53,010 bases of DNA from Candidatus Pelearchaeum maunauluense (GCA_030059675.1 JANVYQ010000010.1:1-53010); one strand, 5' to 3'. Counted from the stretch's first letter, positions 16,333 through 26,143 are shown. Program-made: numbers and translations. Notes: generated from the letters alone by a model not told the origin.

Positions 16333-17232
16333 CTAGAGTCTACCTAAGTGCTTGAGCATTCCGAGAACGGATACATGCACCGAACCTACCACGTATGGTG
16401 GGGCTTTCTGCGCTCCAACCTCCCTGGCCAGCTCCCCGACCAGTGTCTCAACTATCTCTCCATGCCCCTTGCCTTCACGCGAGAGTCTATCCACCTTCTC
16501 CACCCACTCTCGGATACGCTCCGCGTTCCTCTCAAGATAATCTCCGCCACCCTCGCGGGGGCCGAAGTGGGGTGTGAGCAACAGCTCGGCGTCAAGCTCG
16601 GCTATTCTATGAATAGTCCTAACAGCCTCGTCTGGGTCAAAGCTTGGGGGAGGCGTGGTCGGGAGTATGGCTGGGAAGTCGGGATAGTTTATCGCGACAG
16701 CGTCCGCGGTTATCAGTATCTTTCTCCTCTCATCATATACAGAGAGCTGATGCGGTGCGTGGCCTGGTGTATAGATTATTCTAAGCTCAGAATCGCCTAC
16801 ACGAACAATCGCTCCATCATCCACAACCTCAACCCTACTCTCCTCAACGGGGAGAGTATCGCCGAACATGCCAGCTATACGCTCACCAAATATAGACCTG
16901 GCGCTCTCAAGAACTCGTGAAGGGTCTATCACGTGCTTCGCAGCCCTCTTATGAGCGAGTATGCGCGAGTTGGGGAACGCCTTAGCCAGCAAGCCGGTGC
17001 AGCCATAGTGGTCTAGATGAACATGTGTGGGTATTATGAAGTCCAGCGAGGATATGCCAAGCTCGCGGAGCGTGCTCATAATCCTATCATAACCGCGTGC
17101 ATATCCAGCATCCACCAACGCTACCTTATCTGAGTGTATCAGGTAGCATGCTATCGTCCTGTCAAAGCCCAGACCACCAGTATCTATAACATACACACCG
17201 TCAGCGACCTTGCTATACATCAACCCATGCAT
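16333..17232 (-). CDS. Metallo-beta-lactamase fold hydrolase
   Basis: A 299-residue MBL-fold protein. The metal motif THVHLDHYG occurs around residue 70, with further ligands in TPGHAPHQ and TADAVAINYP and a final TPHFGPREGG. A C-terminal helical region of about 70 residues follows. The arrangement resembles archaeal MBL hydrolases of unknown substrate rather than RNA-processing beta-CASP nucleases, which would be longer. It is about 27 bp downstream of the PPP phosphatase on the same strand, so they may be co-expressed. Confidence 0.88.
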   Translation of the reverse strand: MHGLMYSKVADGVYVIDTGGLGFDRTIACYLIHSDKVALVDAGYARGYDRIMSTLRELGISSLDFIIPTHVHLDHYGCTGLLAKAFPNSRILAHKRAAKHVIDPSRVLESARSIFGERIAGMFGDTLPVEESRVEVVDDGAIVRVGDSELRIIYTPGHAPHQLSVYDERRKILITADAVAINYPDFPAILPTTPPPSFDPDEAVRTIHRIAELDAELLLTPHFGPREGGGDYLERNAERIREWVEKVDRLSREGKGHGEIVETLVGELAREVGAQKAPPYVVGSVHVSVLGMLKHLGRL

Positions 17233-17259
17233 GGACTTAGCGACTACTTAATGTTTAGG

Positions 17260-18063
17260 CTACGTGAGGTCTATTATCTCTATACCCCCAGACTCAACCA
17301 ACGTAGCCTTGGGCGGTATTCCATAATAGCGGCATGAGAAGACCGTGAGAAGCTTATTGTCAAAGATGTAGCGATAACCCTCTGGCTGCGGCTCATGCGC
17401 CCTAACAAGTAGCTTCATGCCGCTACGCTCCATGAACCGCTCAAACACACCCCTACCAAACACCCTTATCCCAGGCCCCCTAGGACTAGGCCCAAAACCA
17501 TCCTCGTACTCGTCGGGGTCGTTCCATAGTATCTGCATCGCCACAGGGTCTGAAGGCTCGTCCTCACCTTTTCTAAGATTCTCAAACGCGCTGATGTCGT
17601 CTGCAAACTCTGGAACACCACCATGCAGGCAGAGTATATCGCGGTTGAGGATTAGCGCGTATGGCATTTCGCGGAAGCAGGCCATAAAAAGCTCATACCA
17701 TCCTCCCCCCAGCTCGCGGCCCACCACATCGTAAAACCCATAGCTCATATTCATAGAGAGCGTCTCATGGTTGCCGCGCAATAGAAAAACCCAGCTGGGC
17801 CGTTTTAGCTTCTCCTCCAACAGACAGGCTATATTCTCTAACTGCTGCGGCCCTCGGTCAACGTAATCGCCCAAGAAGACGAGCTTAGCATCCCTCTCCT
17901 CCGCCACGCGGAGGGCGTTGAGGGTTGAAGTATAATCCCCATGCGTATCGCCCACAATCAAAACCCGCGGGGAATCTAGGCGGAGCAGCGGCGGCTCACG
18001 CTCCAACAAGGCCGCCGCCTCACCCAATAACTGCTTCAAGGCAGCCCTATTCTGCCACAACAT
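17260..18063 (-). CDS. PPP-family serine/threonine protein phosphatase
   Basis: A 267-residue archaeal PP1/PP2A-like phosphatase. All three signatures are present: GDTHGDY (GDxHG), GDYVDRG and LRGNHE, which hold the two catalytic metals. Later conserved parts (LHGGVPEF, ILWNDPDEY, RAHEP) complete the active site. It removes phosphate from Ser/Thr residues in the cytoplasm and counteracts archaeal Hanks-type kinases. A TATA box (GCTATAAAAC at 18086-18095, minus strand) centred 26 bp upstream makes the transcript leaderless. That box overlaps the 3' end of the C/D-like RNA upstream. Confidence 0.95.
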   Translation of the reverse strand: MLWQNRAALKQLLGEAAALLEREPPLLRLDSPRVLIVGDTHGDYTSTLNALRVAEERDAKLVFLGDYVDRGPQQLENIACLLEEKLKRPSWVFLLRGNHETLSMNMSYGFYDVVGRELGGGWYELFMACFREMPYALILNRDILCLHGGVPEFADDISAFENLRKGEDEPSDPVAMQILWNDPDEYEDGFGPSPRGPGIRVFGRGVFERFMERSGMKLLVRAHEPQPEGYRYIFDNKLLTVFSCRYYGIPPKATLVESGGIEIIDLT

Positions 18064-18093
18064 GGTTGAACAGGGGTTTTGGGAGGTTTTATA

Positions 18094-18154
18094 GCTCAGC
18101 GGTATTCACCGCTCATCACTCCGCCCCTTTCAGCAAGGCGGTTACATCATCGCC
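18094..18154 (-). ncRNA. Candidate C/D box sRNA (2'-O-methylation guide)
   Basis: The minus strand shows all four boxes in order: C box ATGATGT (18144-18150; core TGATG intact, last base deviates), D' box CTGA (18130-18133), C' box GTGATGA (18113-18119) and D box CTGA (18096-18099). Spacers of 10, 10 and 13 nt separate them, about 60 nt in total, as in archaeal guides. Short GC ends can pair. A strong TATA box (18175-18185) is centred 26 bp before the 5' end. The D guide region is 18100-18112 and the D' guide 18134-18143. The rRNA or tRNA targets are not determined. Confidence 0.62.
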
Positions 18155-18174
18155 GACAATATCTGCGCTTAGAC

Positions 18175-18185
18175 ACTATATATAG
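18175..18185 (-). promoter_or_regulatory. TATA box for the C/D-like sRNA
   Basis: ACTATATATAG between the stop of the protease pseudogene (18191) and the sRNA. The predicted start (about 18154) coincides with the first base of the sRNA. The PPP phosphatase has its own TATA box further down, so this one is best explained by the RNA. Confidence 0.6.
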
Positions 18186-18190
18186 AGTTG

Positions 18191-20275
18191 CTAGGTCGGC
18201 GGAGGAGGTGGGGGAATATAGTATTGCCGCCTTCTGCCGTTAACAGCTATCAGCACGGCAGCCGCAAGAGCCGCGACTGCTATTATAAGAATATACGTTA
18301 ATAATACTCGCGCCTCCTGCTTCGTCCTCTAAAGAGCGCAGCCTAGCCTCGGTCTCTTCATACCTCTTTTTAAGGTCGTCCAGCTCGTTCTTCAGCTCCT
18401 CATTACGGCTCTTTAGTGCTTGAAGCTCCTGCGAAAGCTTCTTAGACTCTATTAAGTAGTCTAAAAGCCGCTCAGCCATGAGGGAGAACTTCAAAGCCTC
18501 GTCGTAAGCTATGAAGGCGTAGTCAAATGCTGACGCCTCCTGCGCTCCCAGGCCGTAGAACTCGCCCCAGCTGAAGAGATTAAACGCCCCTAACCTCGTT
18601 GATGGCAGCATCCAGCTCCTGCCGTATTTCCTCCAGTAGGGACTTCATACCGCTGGGCAGGTCTCCTCGCGTTATGCCGTTGTCCTGTGGGGTCTTCAAA
18701 GCATTATAGACTGTTTCGCCGTTCTGGAGATGAGGTATAGGTCTATACCTAGGTCTATAGAGTCTGCGTCCATGCTGCCGATATAATAGCCATCTTGGAA
18801 CATCCTAACTACTATAGCCGAGTCATACGACATGGGCGTAGCAGACCAGCTGTAGAGCATACTAAAGCTATACGCGCTCCAGGGTAGTGGTGAAGCGTCG
18901 TGAGGATGGCGCAGGAAGCGTGTGGCTGGTCTCGTGGAAGAGCGTGGGCGTGGGCCCCTCGGTCAAGAGCGTCTCTATATCAAGCGACGCTATAGCCCCG
19001 TCCTTAAATCCAACACCCACAACACCTGGGCTGCAAGTATAAACGCTGTACTGGAGGTCAAATACAAAGAGTGCTGTAACCACTGTGCGTACATTCTGAG
19101 GACGCTTTATGAAGGGTAGGTTGAAAACCTCACTGGGCACGGCATCGCAGTCTATCACCGCGTATCCATCCATCTCTATCAGCGTGGAGAACACCGTATT
19201 CCTAAGCCCAGAGTAGTCGTCAATATCAACAACCCGCGTATCTACTATCATGTAGGCGTATGGTATGAGCGCTGTAAGTGCGTCGCTAACCTGCTGGAAG
19301 TGAAGCCGCCCAGCTGCTCTATCGCAGAGTTATCGGATGTGGCGTCTATGATGATTAAATAGCTGTATAGATTAATTTCAAAGGAGAGTCTATAAAGGTA
19401 TCCGCGGAAGAATATGAAGAAGGTAATCTCGTATATGTAGGAGGATACGATGTTGTAGAACTCCTCCTCCGCGTTGGGTATGTTAATCAAGTCCCATCTA
19501 GAGGGATAGTAGTCAGCAGTAGCCCCCTTGCACATGCCTCCGCCCTCAAAAAGAGCACAGGGGTCTTGACCTACTGGTATTGTGTCTAGGTTTACGAAGT
19601 AAAGCCTGTTAAGCCCTCCAAAGGAGTTCATACCAGCAGATATTATATACTCGTCAGTCTCAGGCGATATGGCATCAACATAAAACGCTGTTATCGCCCG
19701 CTGTTCATCAAACGTTGTGAGGAAGTATATGGTGTAGTCTGAAGGGCTTATGTTTAGGTATTCTGGACCATTTTTATACAGCCATTCCTCAACCAGGAAT
19801 GCGTCAATCCAGATTATCGGAATATTGACTGGCTCATTTAATATGGTGCTTATGTAATAGTTGATTTGCTCATTATACTTTGCGATTATTTGCTCCGCCT
19901 TAGCGGGATTGAAGAACTGCCCCTCATTATCTTCTATAAACTTGATAAAATCATTAACCATCGCCGTTGGTGCGCGTATGATGTTCAGCTCTACGCTGGT
20001 GAAGTTTATTCCGAGATAGTGGCCCTCCTCAACCATGTATGGAGCATACCAGGGGAGTCGTTCCCTTACTTTCCGCGTTAGCAAATCTTCATTAACCTCA
20101 TACGTGCCGCCTATGAAGACTACGTTTATTTTGAGGGGTGTCTCTATCAGGATTTCGCGCGGCTCCCAGCCTTTCGTTAAGCTCTCTTCTTGGCTGGGGA
20201 GAGGTACTGACTGGGCTGGTGCGGTGATTGTGGCGAATAACAATCATATGAAGAGTATAGTGGAAATGCTAATTA
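18191..20275 (-). pseudogene. Decayed secreted, membrane-anchored metzincin-like protease gene
   Basis: One ancestral gene of about 690 codons can be followed through three frames. The signal peptide (STILFI, TGA stop at 20244-20246, LLFATITAPAQS) leads into a long unknown extracellular domain (to 19300). After a frameshift near 19295 the frame reaches LFHETSHTL (18922-18936). The next 7 bases break the frame by a net 2-nt loss. The new frame reads LRHPHDASPLPWS and then PMSYDS. Together these rebuild HExxHxxGxxHxxD plus a Met-turn, the metzincin zinc site. Further shifts lie near 18735, 18600 and 18300. A coiled coil (SQELQALKSRNEELKNEL), a transmembrane helix (LTYILIIAVAALAAAVLIAV) and a basic, proline-rich tail end the protein at TAG 18191-18193. 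Domain names are inference from motifs. Confidence 0.8.
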
Positions 20276-20301
20276 TTCTTACTTGACGGATATTTAGGCG
20301 T

Positions 20302-21174
20302 TCATAGGAGTTTTCTGAGTAGCTCAGTCGTCTCTGCGGGGGTTCTCGCTACATGAGCGCCTGCTGATGTTAGGGCTTTCATTTTGCTCTCAGCGTCTCC
20401 AGCTCCCATAGATATTATAGCCCCAGCATGGCCCATCCTCTTGCCTGGCGGCGCTGTCCTGCCCGCTATATATGCTACAACAGGCTTTTCGTAGCTTGTC
20501 TCCTTTATGTAGCTCGCGGCCCTCTCCTCCATGTCGCCGCCTATCTCCCCTATCAGCACAACCGCCCTAGTCTGGCCGTCCTTGCGGAACATCTCCAGAA
20601 CGTCTATGAAGCTCATACCCGTTATTGGGTCGCCGCCTATTCCTATCGCTGTTGATTGTCCTAGGCCTGCTTTTGTTATTGAGTGGGCTATCTCATAGGT
20701 GAGTGTACCGCTCCGCGATACTATGCCGACGCTGCCCCTGCTGAAGATGTGGCCTGGCATGATGCCCAGCTTACACTCGCCTGGCGTGATTACTCCAGGG
20801 CAGTTGGGGCCTATTATCTTCACACCGTTTAGACGCGCGTAGCGTATGAAGCGCATAGAGTCATGGACGGGTATGTGCTCTGTTATGACCACTATCAAGC
20901 CCACCCCAGCGTCTATGGCTTCATAAACAGCGTCAGGAGCGTATGGAGCTGGCACCATTATCATGGAGGCATTTATCTCAGGATGCTCGCGCATAGCTTC
21001 CCTAACTGTGTCATAAACAGGAACACCCTCAACACTCTGCCCTCCCTTGCCAGGGGTTACGCCAGCCACAATCTTAGAGCCGTATTGGAGCATGCTCTTG
21101 GTATGGAAGCTTCCCTGTCTTCCTGTTATGCCTTGGACGACTATGCGGGTCTCGCTATTTACTAGGATAGCCAT
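20302..21174 (-). CDS. sucD: Succinyl-CoA synthetase alpha subunit
   Basis: A 290-residue subunit of the enzyme that converts succinyl-CoA and NDP/Pi to succinate and NTP. The CoA-binding Rossmann domain is at the N-terminus ([14 protein letters not shown]). [12 protein letters not shown] lies mid-protein. The phosphohistidine loop is GHAGAII, His about 249. Length is typical. It follows sucC with a 7-bp gap on the same strand, so they form an operon. With malate dehydrogenase it supports a working citric-acid cycle or part of one. A methylmalonyl/acetyl-CoA synthetase role is less likely because the subunits are not fused. Confidence 0.96.
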   Translation of the reverse strand: MAILVNSETRIVVQGITGRQGSFHTKSMLQYGSKIVAGVTPGKGGQSVEGVPVYDTVREAMREHPEINASMIMVPAPYAPDAVYEAIDAGVGLIVVITEHIPVHDSMRFIRYARLNGVKIIGPNCPGVITPGECKLGIMPGHIFSRGSVGIVSRSGTLTYEIAHSITKAGLGQSTAIGIGGDPITGMSFIDVLEMFRKDGQTRAVVLIGEIGGDMEERAASYIKETSYEKPVVAYIAGRTAPPGKRMGHAGAIISMGAGDAESKMKALTSAGAHVARTPAETTELLRKLL

Positions 21175-21181
21175 AGGTGTT

Positions 21182-22303
21182 TCACCCTTGAACTAGCTGC
21201 GCCGCCATCTGCGCGGCTTCTTCCATGGAGTCGTATGGGTAGAGGCCGCTCTCCCTCAGTATCTTCTTGCCCTCCTCCTCGCGTGTCCCCATCATGCGCA
21301 CAACGACCTTCTTACCAGCGCCATGAGCTTTGACCGCTGAGACTAGGCCTTTAGCCACCTCGTCGCACCGCGTTATTCCACCCAATACATTCACGAATAG
21401 AACCTTGACGCGCGGATGTCTGAGCAATAACGATGCTGCCTTCTCAACTATCTCCTCACTGGCGCCTCCGCCTATGTCTAGGAAGTTTGCAGGCCTCCCA
21501 CCCATCTCCTTAACAACATCCATAGTGGCCATCGTGAGGCCAGCGCCGTTTCCGATAATCCCTATATCGCCATCAAGCTCAACATAGCTAAAGCCCATCC
21601 TCCTGGCCTCAACCTCAAAAGACTCTCCAACCTCGCTGCGCCGGAACTGGCTATGCCTAAACAGGGAGTTATCATCAACCAGTATCTTCGCGTCAATAGC
21701 TACCAGACCGCCGCTGGTTATGGCTAGTGGGTTAATCTCAGCCAACTCGCAGTCGTTTTCTACGAAGAGCTTGTATAGAGATGTGAGAACCTGCGGCAAT
21801 TGTTTGGAGTATTTCTCATCCAAACCCATGAAGTTCTGTATATTTCTTAGATGGTGCGGCCTAAGCCCTATGAGGGGGTCTACGTGGAGTTGTATGAGCT
21901 TTTCAGGTGATGTGCGCGCCAGCTCCTCTATCTCCACACCGCCCTCTGGCGAGGCTATGACCAGCGGCATACCGCGCGACCTGTCTATTATGACGCTCAG
22001 ATAGAGCTCCCCCTCTACTTCCTGATACTCTGAGATGAGCACAGACTCTACCTTCTCACCCTTTATCGCCGTTCCTATCATCTTAGACGCTATCTCTGCT
22101 GCCTCTTCTGGCGTGTGCGCGAATTTTATCCCCCCAGCCTTTCCGCGTCCAGCTACGAGTACCTGCGCCTTGACAACAACCCTCCCGCCTATTTCACGCG
22201 CTATCTTGAGAGCCTCCTCCCCGCTCCGCGCCAAGCCATAACGCGGAACAGGAATGCCATAAGCTGTGAAGAGCTCACGCGACTCATACTCATGTAACTT
22301 CAT
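21182..22303 (-). CDS. sucC: Succinyl-CoA synthetase beta subunit
   Basis: A 373-residue subunit with the ATP-grasp nucleotide-binding fold ([20 protein letters not shown] at the start; [20 protein letters not shown]). It pairs with the downstream alpha subunit to form the heteromeric ligase. LAEINPLAI (metal binding) and [16 protein letters not shown] (beginning of the C-terminal domain) are standard. The length is close to the E. coli subunit (388 aa). TATA-like CTATAAATCC lies about 25 bp upstream of the ATG. Nucleotide preference (ATP or GTP) cannot be read off. Confidence 0.96.
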   Translation of the reverse strand: MKLHEYESRELFTAYGIPVPRYGLARSGEEALKIAREIGGRVVVKAQVLVAGRGKAGGIKFAHTPEEAAEIASKMIGTAIKGEKVESVLISEYQEVEGELYLSVIIDRSRGMPLVIASPEGGVEIEELARTSPEKLIQLHVDPLIGLRPHHLRNIQNFMGLDEKYSKQLPQVLTSLYKLFVENDCELAEINPLAITSGGLVAIDAKILVDDNSLFRHSQFRRSEVGESFEVEARRMGFSYVELDGDIGIIGNGAGLTMATMDVVKEMGGRPANFLDIGGGASEEIVEKAASLLLRHPRVKVLFVNVLGGITRCDEVAKGLVSAVKAHGAGKKVVVRMMGTREEEGKKILRESGLYPYDSMEEAAQMAAQLVQG

Positions 22304-22354
22304 CGCAAGACAAGCCTGTTTCCCCTCTATAAATCCCTAATACCCATTCTCGGC

Positions 22355-23023
22355 TCATCTGGGTAGGTCCTCAAGGTATTGTGTCTCGTCTCTCTGCTTA
22401 GCTTCTCTAAACGCCCGCCTCCTAGACTGGCATCCAGGGCAGAGACCGCAGTGCTTTTGCTCCATCTTCCAACAACTCCATGTCATGCTGAGCGGAGCTC
22501 CGAGACGTGCTCCCAGCCTAACTATTTGGGGCTTTGTTAGGCGTATGAGCGGCGTTATTATCCTGACAGCCGAGATTCCGAGTGAGATGTCTAGAAGCTC
22601 GTTAAGACGCGCTAGGTAGCTGGAGTTGGCGTCGGGCAGGTTAACTTGGTCTTCAAGTGTATGCCCCCCAGCAACCGCTTCGGCCTCATACTGGATAGCC
22701 ATGTGAGCCGCGATTGAGTAGAAGATAACATTCCTGAAAGGAGCCATAACGCTAGGCGGGTTAGCTAGAATCTCCATCCACTTATCGCGGAGATGAGGCT
22801 CAAAATCATAAAGCTCCCTGACGAATGAAAGGTCTAGGGTTATCAAATCCTCATATTCGCATAGCTGTGTTATGCGTTCGGCAGCCTCAACCTCCCTGGG
22901 GTTGCGTTTATAGTAGTTTATGCCTAGGATTATCGGGTTCCATCGCTCAGCTATCAGCTTCCACAACATTACCGTTGAGTCTATGCCGCCTGAGAATAGG
23001 ACTATAACCCGCCTGCTCATCAC
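22355..23023 (-). CDS. queC: 7-cyano-7-deazaguanine synthase QueC
   Basis: A 222-residue ATP-dependent enzyme that turns 7-carboxy-7-deazaguanine into preQ0. In archaea preQ0 is inserted into tRNA position 15 to make archaeosine, stabilising tRNA at high temperature. The PP-loop SGGIDSTV (11-18) binds ATP. The C-terminal zinc site is visible as CWKMEQKHCGLCPGC. Length agrees with the family. It follows queD by 6 bp, giving a two-gene queuosine/archaeosine unit. QueE and the tRNA-guanine transglycosylase are not in the window. Confidence 0.95.
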   Translation of the reverse strand: MMSRRVIVLFSGGIDSTVMLWKLIAERWNPIILGINYYKRNPREVEAAERITQLCEYEDLITLDLSFVRELYDFEPHLRDKWMEILANPPSVMAPFRNVIFYSIAAHMAIQYEAEAVAGGHTLEDQVNLPDANSSYLARLNELLDISLGISAVRIITPLIRLTKPQIVRLGARLGAPLSMTWSCWKMEQKHCGLCPGCQSRRRAFREAKQRDETQYLEDLPR

Positions 23024-23029
23024 GTTCTC

Positions 23030-23683
23030 CTACACTGACGAGAGGGCAGACTTGCCGAAGCCCTCAAACATCTTAACAACAACTCTGCGTACATTTCTGG
23101 AAACTTCAACAGCTATCCGCCGCGCTATGTGCTCCGAGATATTCTCAACCGTTGACTCGCCTTCAATTATATAGACCGAGGAGCTGGGGAGCTCCAGCAC
23201 GTATCTACCGCCTTTCCCAATGAAACTAACGCGGATATAATCGCCGTTGGCCTCCACGTATCGCCGCGCTACGATTAGCTTATGGTCAAGCTCGCCCAGA
23301 ACACGCTTCACAAGACTCTTAGCCTCCCCAAACTCCACGACCATATCATCGCTCACGAAGCCGCTGAGCTCAACAACGATACGTGAGGAGTGTCCATGAA
23401 GGACTGAGCATTTGGGAGATGATGGGAGGAAGTGCGCGTAATCAAAGTTTAGCGAAGCGTCGCTTATCTCTATCGTCTTCATGGCTGGCTGCTCCTCAGA
23501 TAGCTGCGGGGCAATCGCGTCAACGTCAATCTCGCCGCGCTCGGTTAGGAACAGCGTCTTCCCACCGCGCTCAACAACACTATAGCTTATAGACAGCTTA
23601 TCAAGCAACATAGCAGCCTGCAAATGACGGTACGAGGGTAGGACATTACCCCTCTGGTCTACGAACTTCGCCGATGTGGCCAT
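23030..23683 (-). CDS. queD: 6-carboxytetrahydropterin synthase-like protein QueD
   Basis: A 217-residue protein. The PTPS/QueD core occupies about residues 70-205: FDYAHFL (first zinc His), KCSVLHGHS (catalytic Cys plus two zinc His) and LDHKLIV (second-subunit His). The first 65 residues are an extra N-terminal region, unusual because QueD is normally about 120-150 aa. It may form a separate small domain, as in some archaeal QueD2/PTPS-III-like proteins. It makes the carboxytetrahydropterin precursor used by QueE and QueC. The operon with queC confirms the deazapurine role. Confidence 0.88.
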   Translation of the reverse strand: MATSAKFVDQRGNVLPSYRHLQAAMLLDKLSISYSVVERGGKTLFLTERGEIDVDAIAPQLSEEQPAMKTIEISDASLNFDYAHFLPSSPKCSVLHGHSSRIVVELSGFVSDDMVVEFGEAKSLVKRVLGELDHKLIVARRYVEANGDYIRVSFIGKGGRYVLELPSSSVYIIEGESTVENISEHIARRIAVEVSRNVRRVVVKMFEGFGKSALSSV

Positions 23684-23721
23684 TACCTGCTCCGCGCCGT
23701 GTAGGGGATATATATCTTTGT

Positions 23722-25152
23722 TTAAACAGCCCTAGACTGATAACGCTTATGCATCTCATCATCGTAGTTGTGGTACTTTAGTATGATTGGGCACCACTCC
23801 TTCTCAGGGCAGTAGCCCAGCATCTTGCATTTTTCGCCCATGACCCCAGCGAGCCGCTGGTCGTATCGCTCTATCTCGCGCCAAACCCTATACGCTATCC
23901 CCCTCTCCTCCCACTGCGTCGTGCTGCATGTTCTAGTGCCTATGAAGCCCTGCGGATAGAGTAGGTTATACCCATTATACATCCTCACCACGTATATTCT
24001 GAGAGCCTGCGGTAGGATGTAGCACGCCGAGGAGGGGCGAACACCCCCTCTAATCATCTTACTATACAAGCGCAGCGCATTCTCCGAAGTCTTGAGAAAG
24101 AGCCTAGCCAGGTTGTCGTCCTTCTTCACAGAGGGAGGTATAACAATATTCCTCTCAGGCTCGCTCAGAGCTCTCTCCGCCGCTGTATGTATGGACTCAA
24201 CCGCTGTGGGGACTGTTCTATGCCTAATCGCCTGATGATAAGCCACCAACGACATCGGCTCTAGGGTTATCGCTTGTATGAGCGGGTTTAGAGAATCCGC
24301 CTCCTCCTTATCCTCAGCCGCGAAAACATCTCTGATTGACGCTATATCGCCAGCGAGATTGGTTATTCCAATAACTATAGCCTCATCAGGCTCCCCCCTC
24401 TCCCTCACCAGCCTCTCCAATAGTTTATCACCCTTCTTGAACGGGTTGGGATAAGGATACGTGGTGAGCCTATTCCTGAAGAATAGACGCGCCTCAAGAA
24501 TAGCTGGCGAGATCTCCGAGAGCATCCTAACAAGCTCTGCAACAAATACTCTAAGCTCCCAAGGTGTATATGGCTCCTGGCCGTGTTGTTCGGCGTATTG
24601 AATCAGCCCAACATAGTTCTCAAAGCTTATGCTGGCGAAGAGCGAGGTCTTAACGCCGAGTGGGAGAACATACCGCGCGTCCTCAAGCTCTATACCGTTC
24701 TCAATAAGCTCATCATACACAGCAAGCATCTCGCCAAAAGTATCTCGGTAAATCTCCTCATGAGCACCTAGGTCGGGTGGAGTTATCAAATAGCTCGCAT
24801 CAACCCTCTTACGCCTCTGCGACTCCTGCAAATAAGAGCCGAAGGGCGGGCTCACAAGCATAAGCGAGAGAACTCTACTACACTCCATCACCTCAAACTG
24901 GATATTGAGAGACGTGGTTATCGATGCATGCCCCCGCCTAGTGGATTCGCGGTGAACCCTAGTCATTACCTTGTGAATATCCTTACCACCCGCGAGGAGG
25001 TCGCGTAGCTTCTGCTCAAACGTAACGCCCTCAAACGTCCCTATGCCCTCAAGAGCTATGAAGACATCAGGCCCTACACTAAACTCCTCATCATCTAGCT
25101 TAACGCTTGTCTTTGGGCCGTAGTTATGCAGTTTCACCCGAACCATCTTCAA
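23722..25152 (-). CDS. Double-domain ThyX-like protein (FAD-dependent thymidylate synthase family)
   Basis: A 476-residue protein containing the ThyX fold twice. The N-terminal half has LVSPPFGSYLQESQRR and DARYVLPLGVKTSLFASISFE, equivalents of the substrate-binding SxR and LP...T...N regions. The C-terminal half has AYHQAIRHRTVPTAVES (RHR motif, dUMP/FAD binding) and CYILPQALRIYVVRMYNGYN. A cysteine cluster (KCKMLGYCPEKEWC) closes the protein. ThyX methylates dUMP to dTMP using methylene-folate and NADPH. Ordinary ThyX is about 220-250 aa and works as a homotetramer, so a tandem fusion could form a pseudo-tetramer from two chains. Motif degeneration in the N-half leaves activity uncertain. 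It is next to queD on the same strand. Confidence 0.82.
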   Translation of the reverse strand: MKMVRVKLHNYGPKTSVKLDDEEFSVGPDVFIALEGIGTFEGVTFEQKLRDLLAGGKDIHKVMTRVHRESTRRGHASITTSLNIQFEVMECSRVLSLMLVSPPFGSYLQESQRRKRVDASYLITPPDLGAHEEIYRDTFGEMLAVYDELIENGIELEDARYVLPLGVKTSLFASISFENYVGLIQYAEQHGQEPYTPWELRVFVAELVRMLSEISPAILEARLFFRNRLTTYPYPNPFKKGDKLLERLVRERGEPDEAIVIGITNLAGDIASIRDVFAAEDKEEADSLNPLIQAITLEPMSLVAYHQAIRHRTVPTAVESIHTAAERALSEPERNIVIPPSVKKDDNLARLFLKTSENALRLYSKMIRGGVRPSSACYILPQALRIYVVRMYNGYNLLYPQGFIGTRTCSTTQWEERGIAYRVWREIERYDQRLAGVMGEKCKMLGYCPEKEWCPIILKYHNYDDEMHKRYQSRAV

Positions 25153-25195
25153 TCACTTGGGCTTTTTATCTCCCTTTAGGAGCGCTGCACCCGTT

Positions 25196-26143
25196 CTAGT
25201 CGCTCTCTATTTCTTGTATTGTGGCTAGGTGTAGGAATGGTAGAACTATAGTGGCGTCTGCTTTCACGAATGTATGCCGTGCGCGTGGCGCTATCTTCCT
25301 CCAAGATACCGCTTCACGCGGCCTAGCGCCGCTCAGACTCCCATCATACTCGTCCGCCGTTGTTACGTAGATGGCGTAATCCAAGCCATCGCCGGCAAAC
25401 TGGCTCCACCAGATAACGTGATGCTTGGAAATACCGCCACCAACTATTAACGCACCAGTTCTCTTGGCTTCCCACATCCTTTCACTCAACAACCCCTCAT
25501 CGCGCATTAAGTCTATCCTTATCCTACGCCTCTGGGAGTGGAGCCAGAGCTGATACCCAACCGCCCCATCCACAATCCCAGGAACTATGACGGGAATCCT
25601 ATTCCTACTACACCAATAGAGAAAAGAGTCTTCACTATCAATAAACTCGCCCAGCAGCCACGAAAGCTCATAAGTAGAGAGAACACTATCCAGGCTGAGT
25701 CTTTCAACGAATTCGGAGAACTTTTGCTCAATAATCTCACCATAGTTGGAAGACCTTATGAAAATGCTGCCAAGCCTATGATAGTCGTGTTCCCTAAGCT
25801 CCACGTCATCAGCGTCAAAGCTCCCCCTCTCATAGTCCCTAAACGACCTAGCCAAATCATGGTCAAGGGCGCCGCATGTCGTTACAACGATGTCAAACAT
25901 CTTGCGGCGCGCCATGTCTGTTAAAACGCCGCGAAGGCCTGTTGCCATCAAGTTGCCCGTGAATGACAATATCCTCGTACAATCATGGTCGCGTAACATC
26001 TCGACCATTATCTCGAATGCTTCAGCCATATACGCGGCCATAAAGCCGCCAGAAAAGCGCATCATGCGCATAACATCCCTGACAGAGTGGCCGCGCGACA
26101 GCTTAATGTCCAGCACCTTGCCGAAGTCCCGAGTCATAGCCAC
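25196..26143 (-). CDS. dys: Deoxyhypusine synthase
   Basis: A 315-residue NAD-dependent enzyme. It transfers an aminobutyl group from spermidine to one lysine of translation factor aIF5A, the first step of hypusine formation. The active-site lysine lies in GGGISKHHVIWW (Lys240), with SGNL/FTGNLMATGL and PGIVDGAVG as cofactor and subunit contacts. Length is normal for archaeal DHS. The gene is divergent from aldehyde dehydrogenase and about 40 bp upstream of the ThyX-like gene on the same strand. Confidence 0.94.
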   Translation of the reverse strand: MAMTRDFGKVLDIKLSRGHSVRDVMRMMRFSGGFMAAYMAEAFEIMVEMLRDHDCTRILSFTGNLMATGLRGVLTDMARRKMFDIVVTTCGALDHDLARSFRDYERGSFDADDVELREHDYHRLGSIFIRSSNYGEIIEQKFSEFVERLSLDSVLSTYELSWLLGEFIDSEDSFLYWCSRNRIPVIVPGIVDGAVGYQLWLHSQRRRIRIDLMRDEGLLSERMWEAKRTGALIVGGGISKHHVIWWSQFAGDGLDYAIYVTTADEYDGSLSGARPREAVSWRKIAPRARHTFVKADATIVLPFLHLATIQEIESD

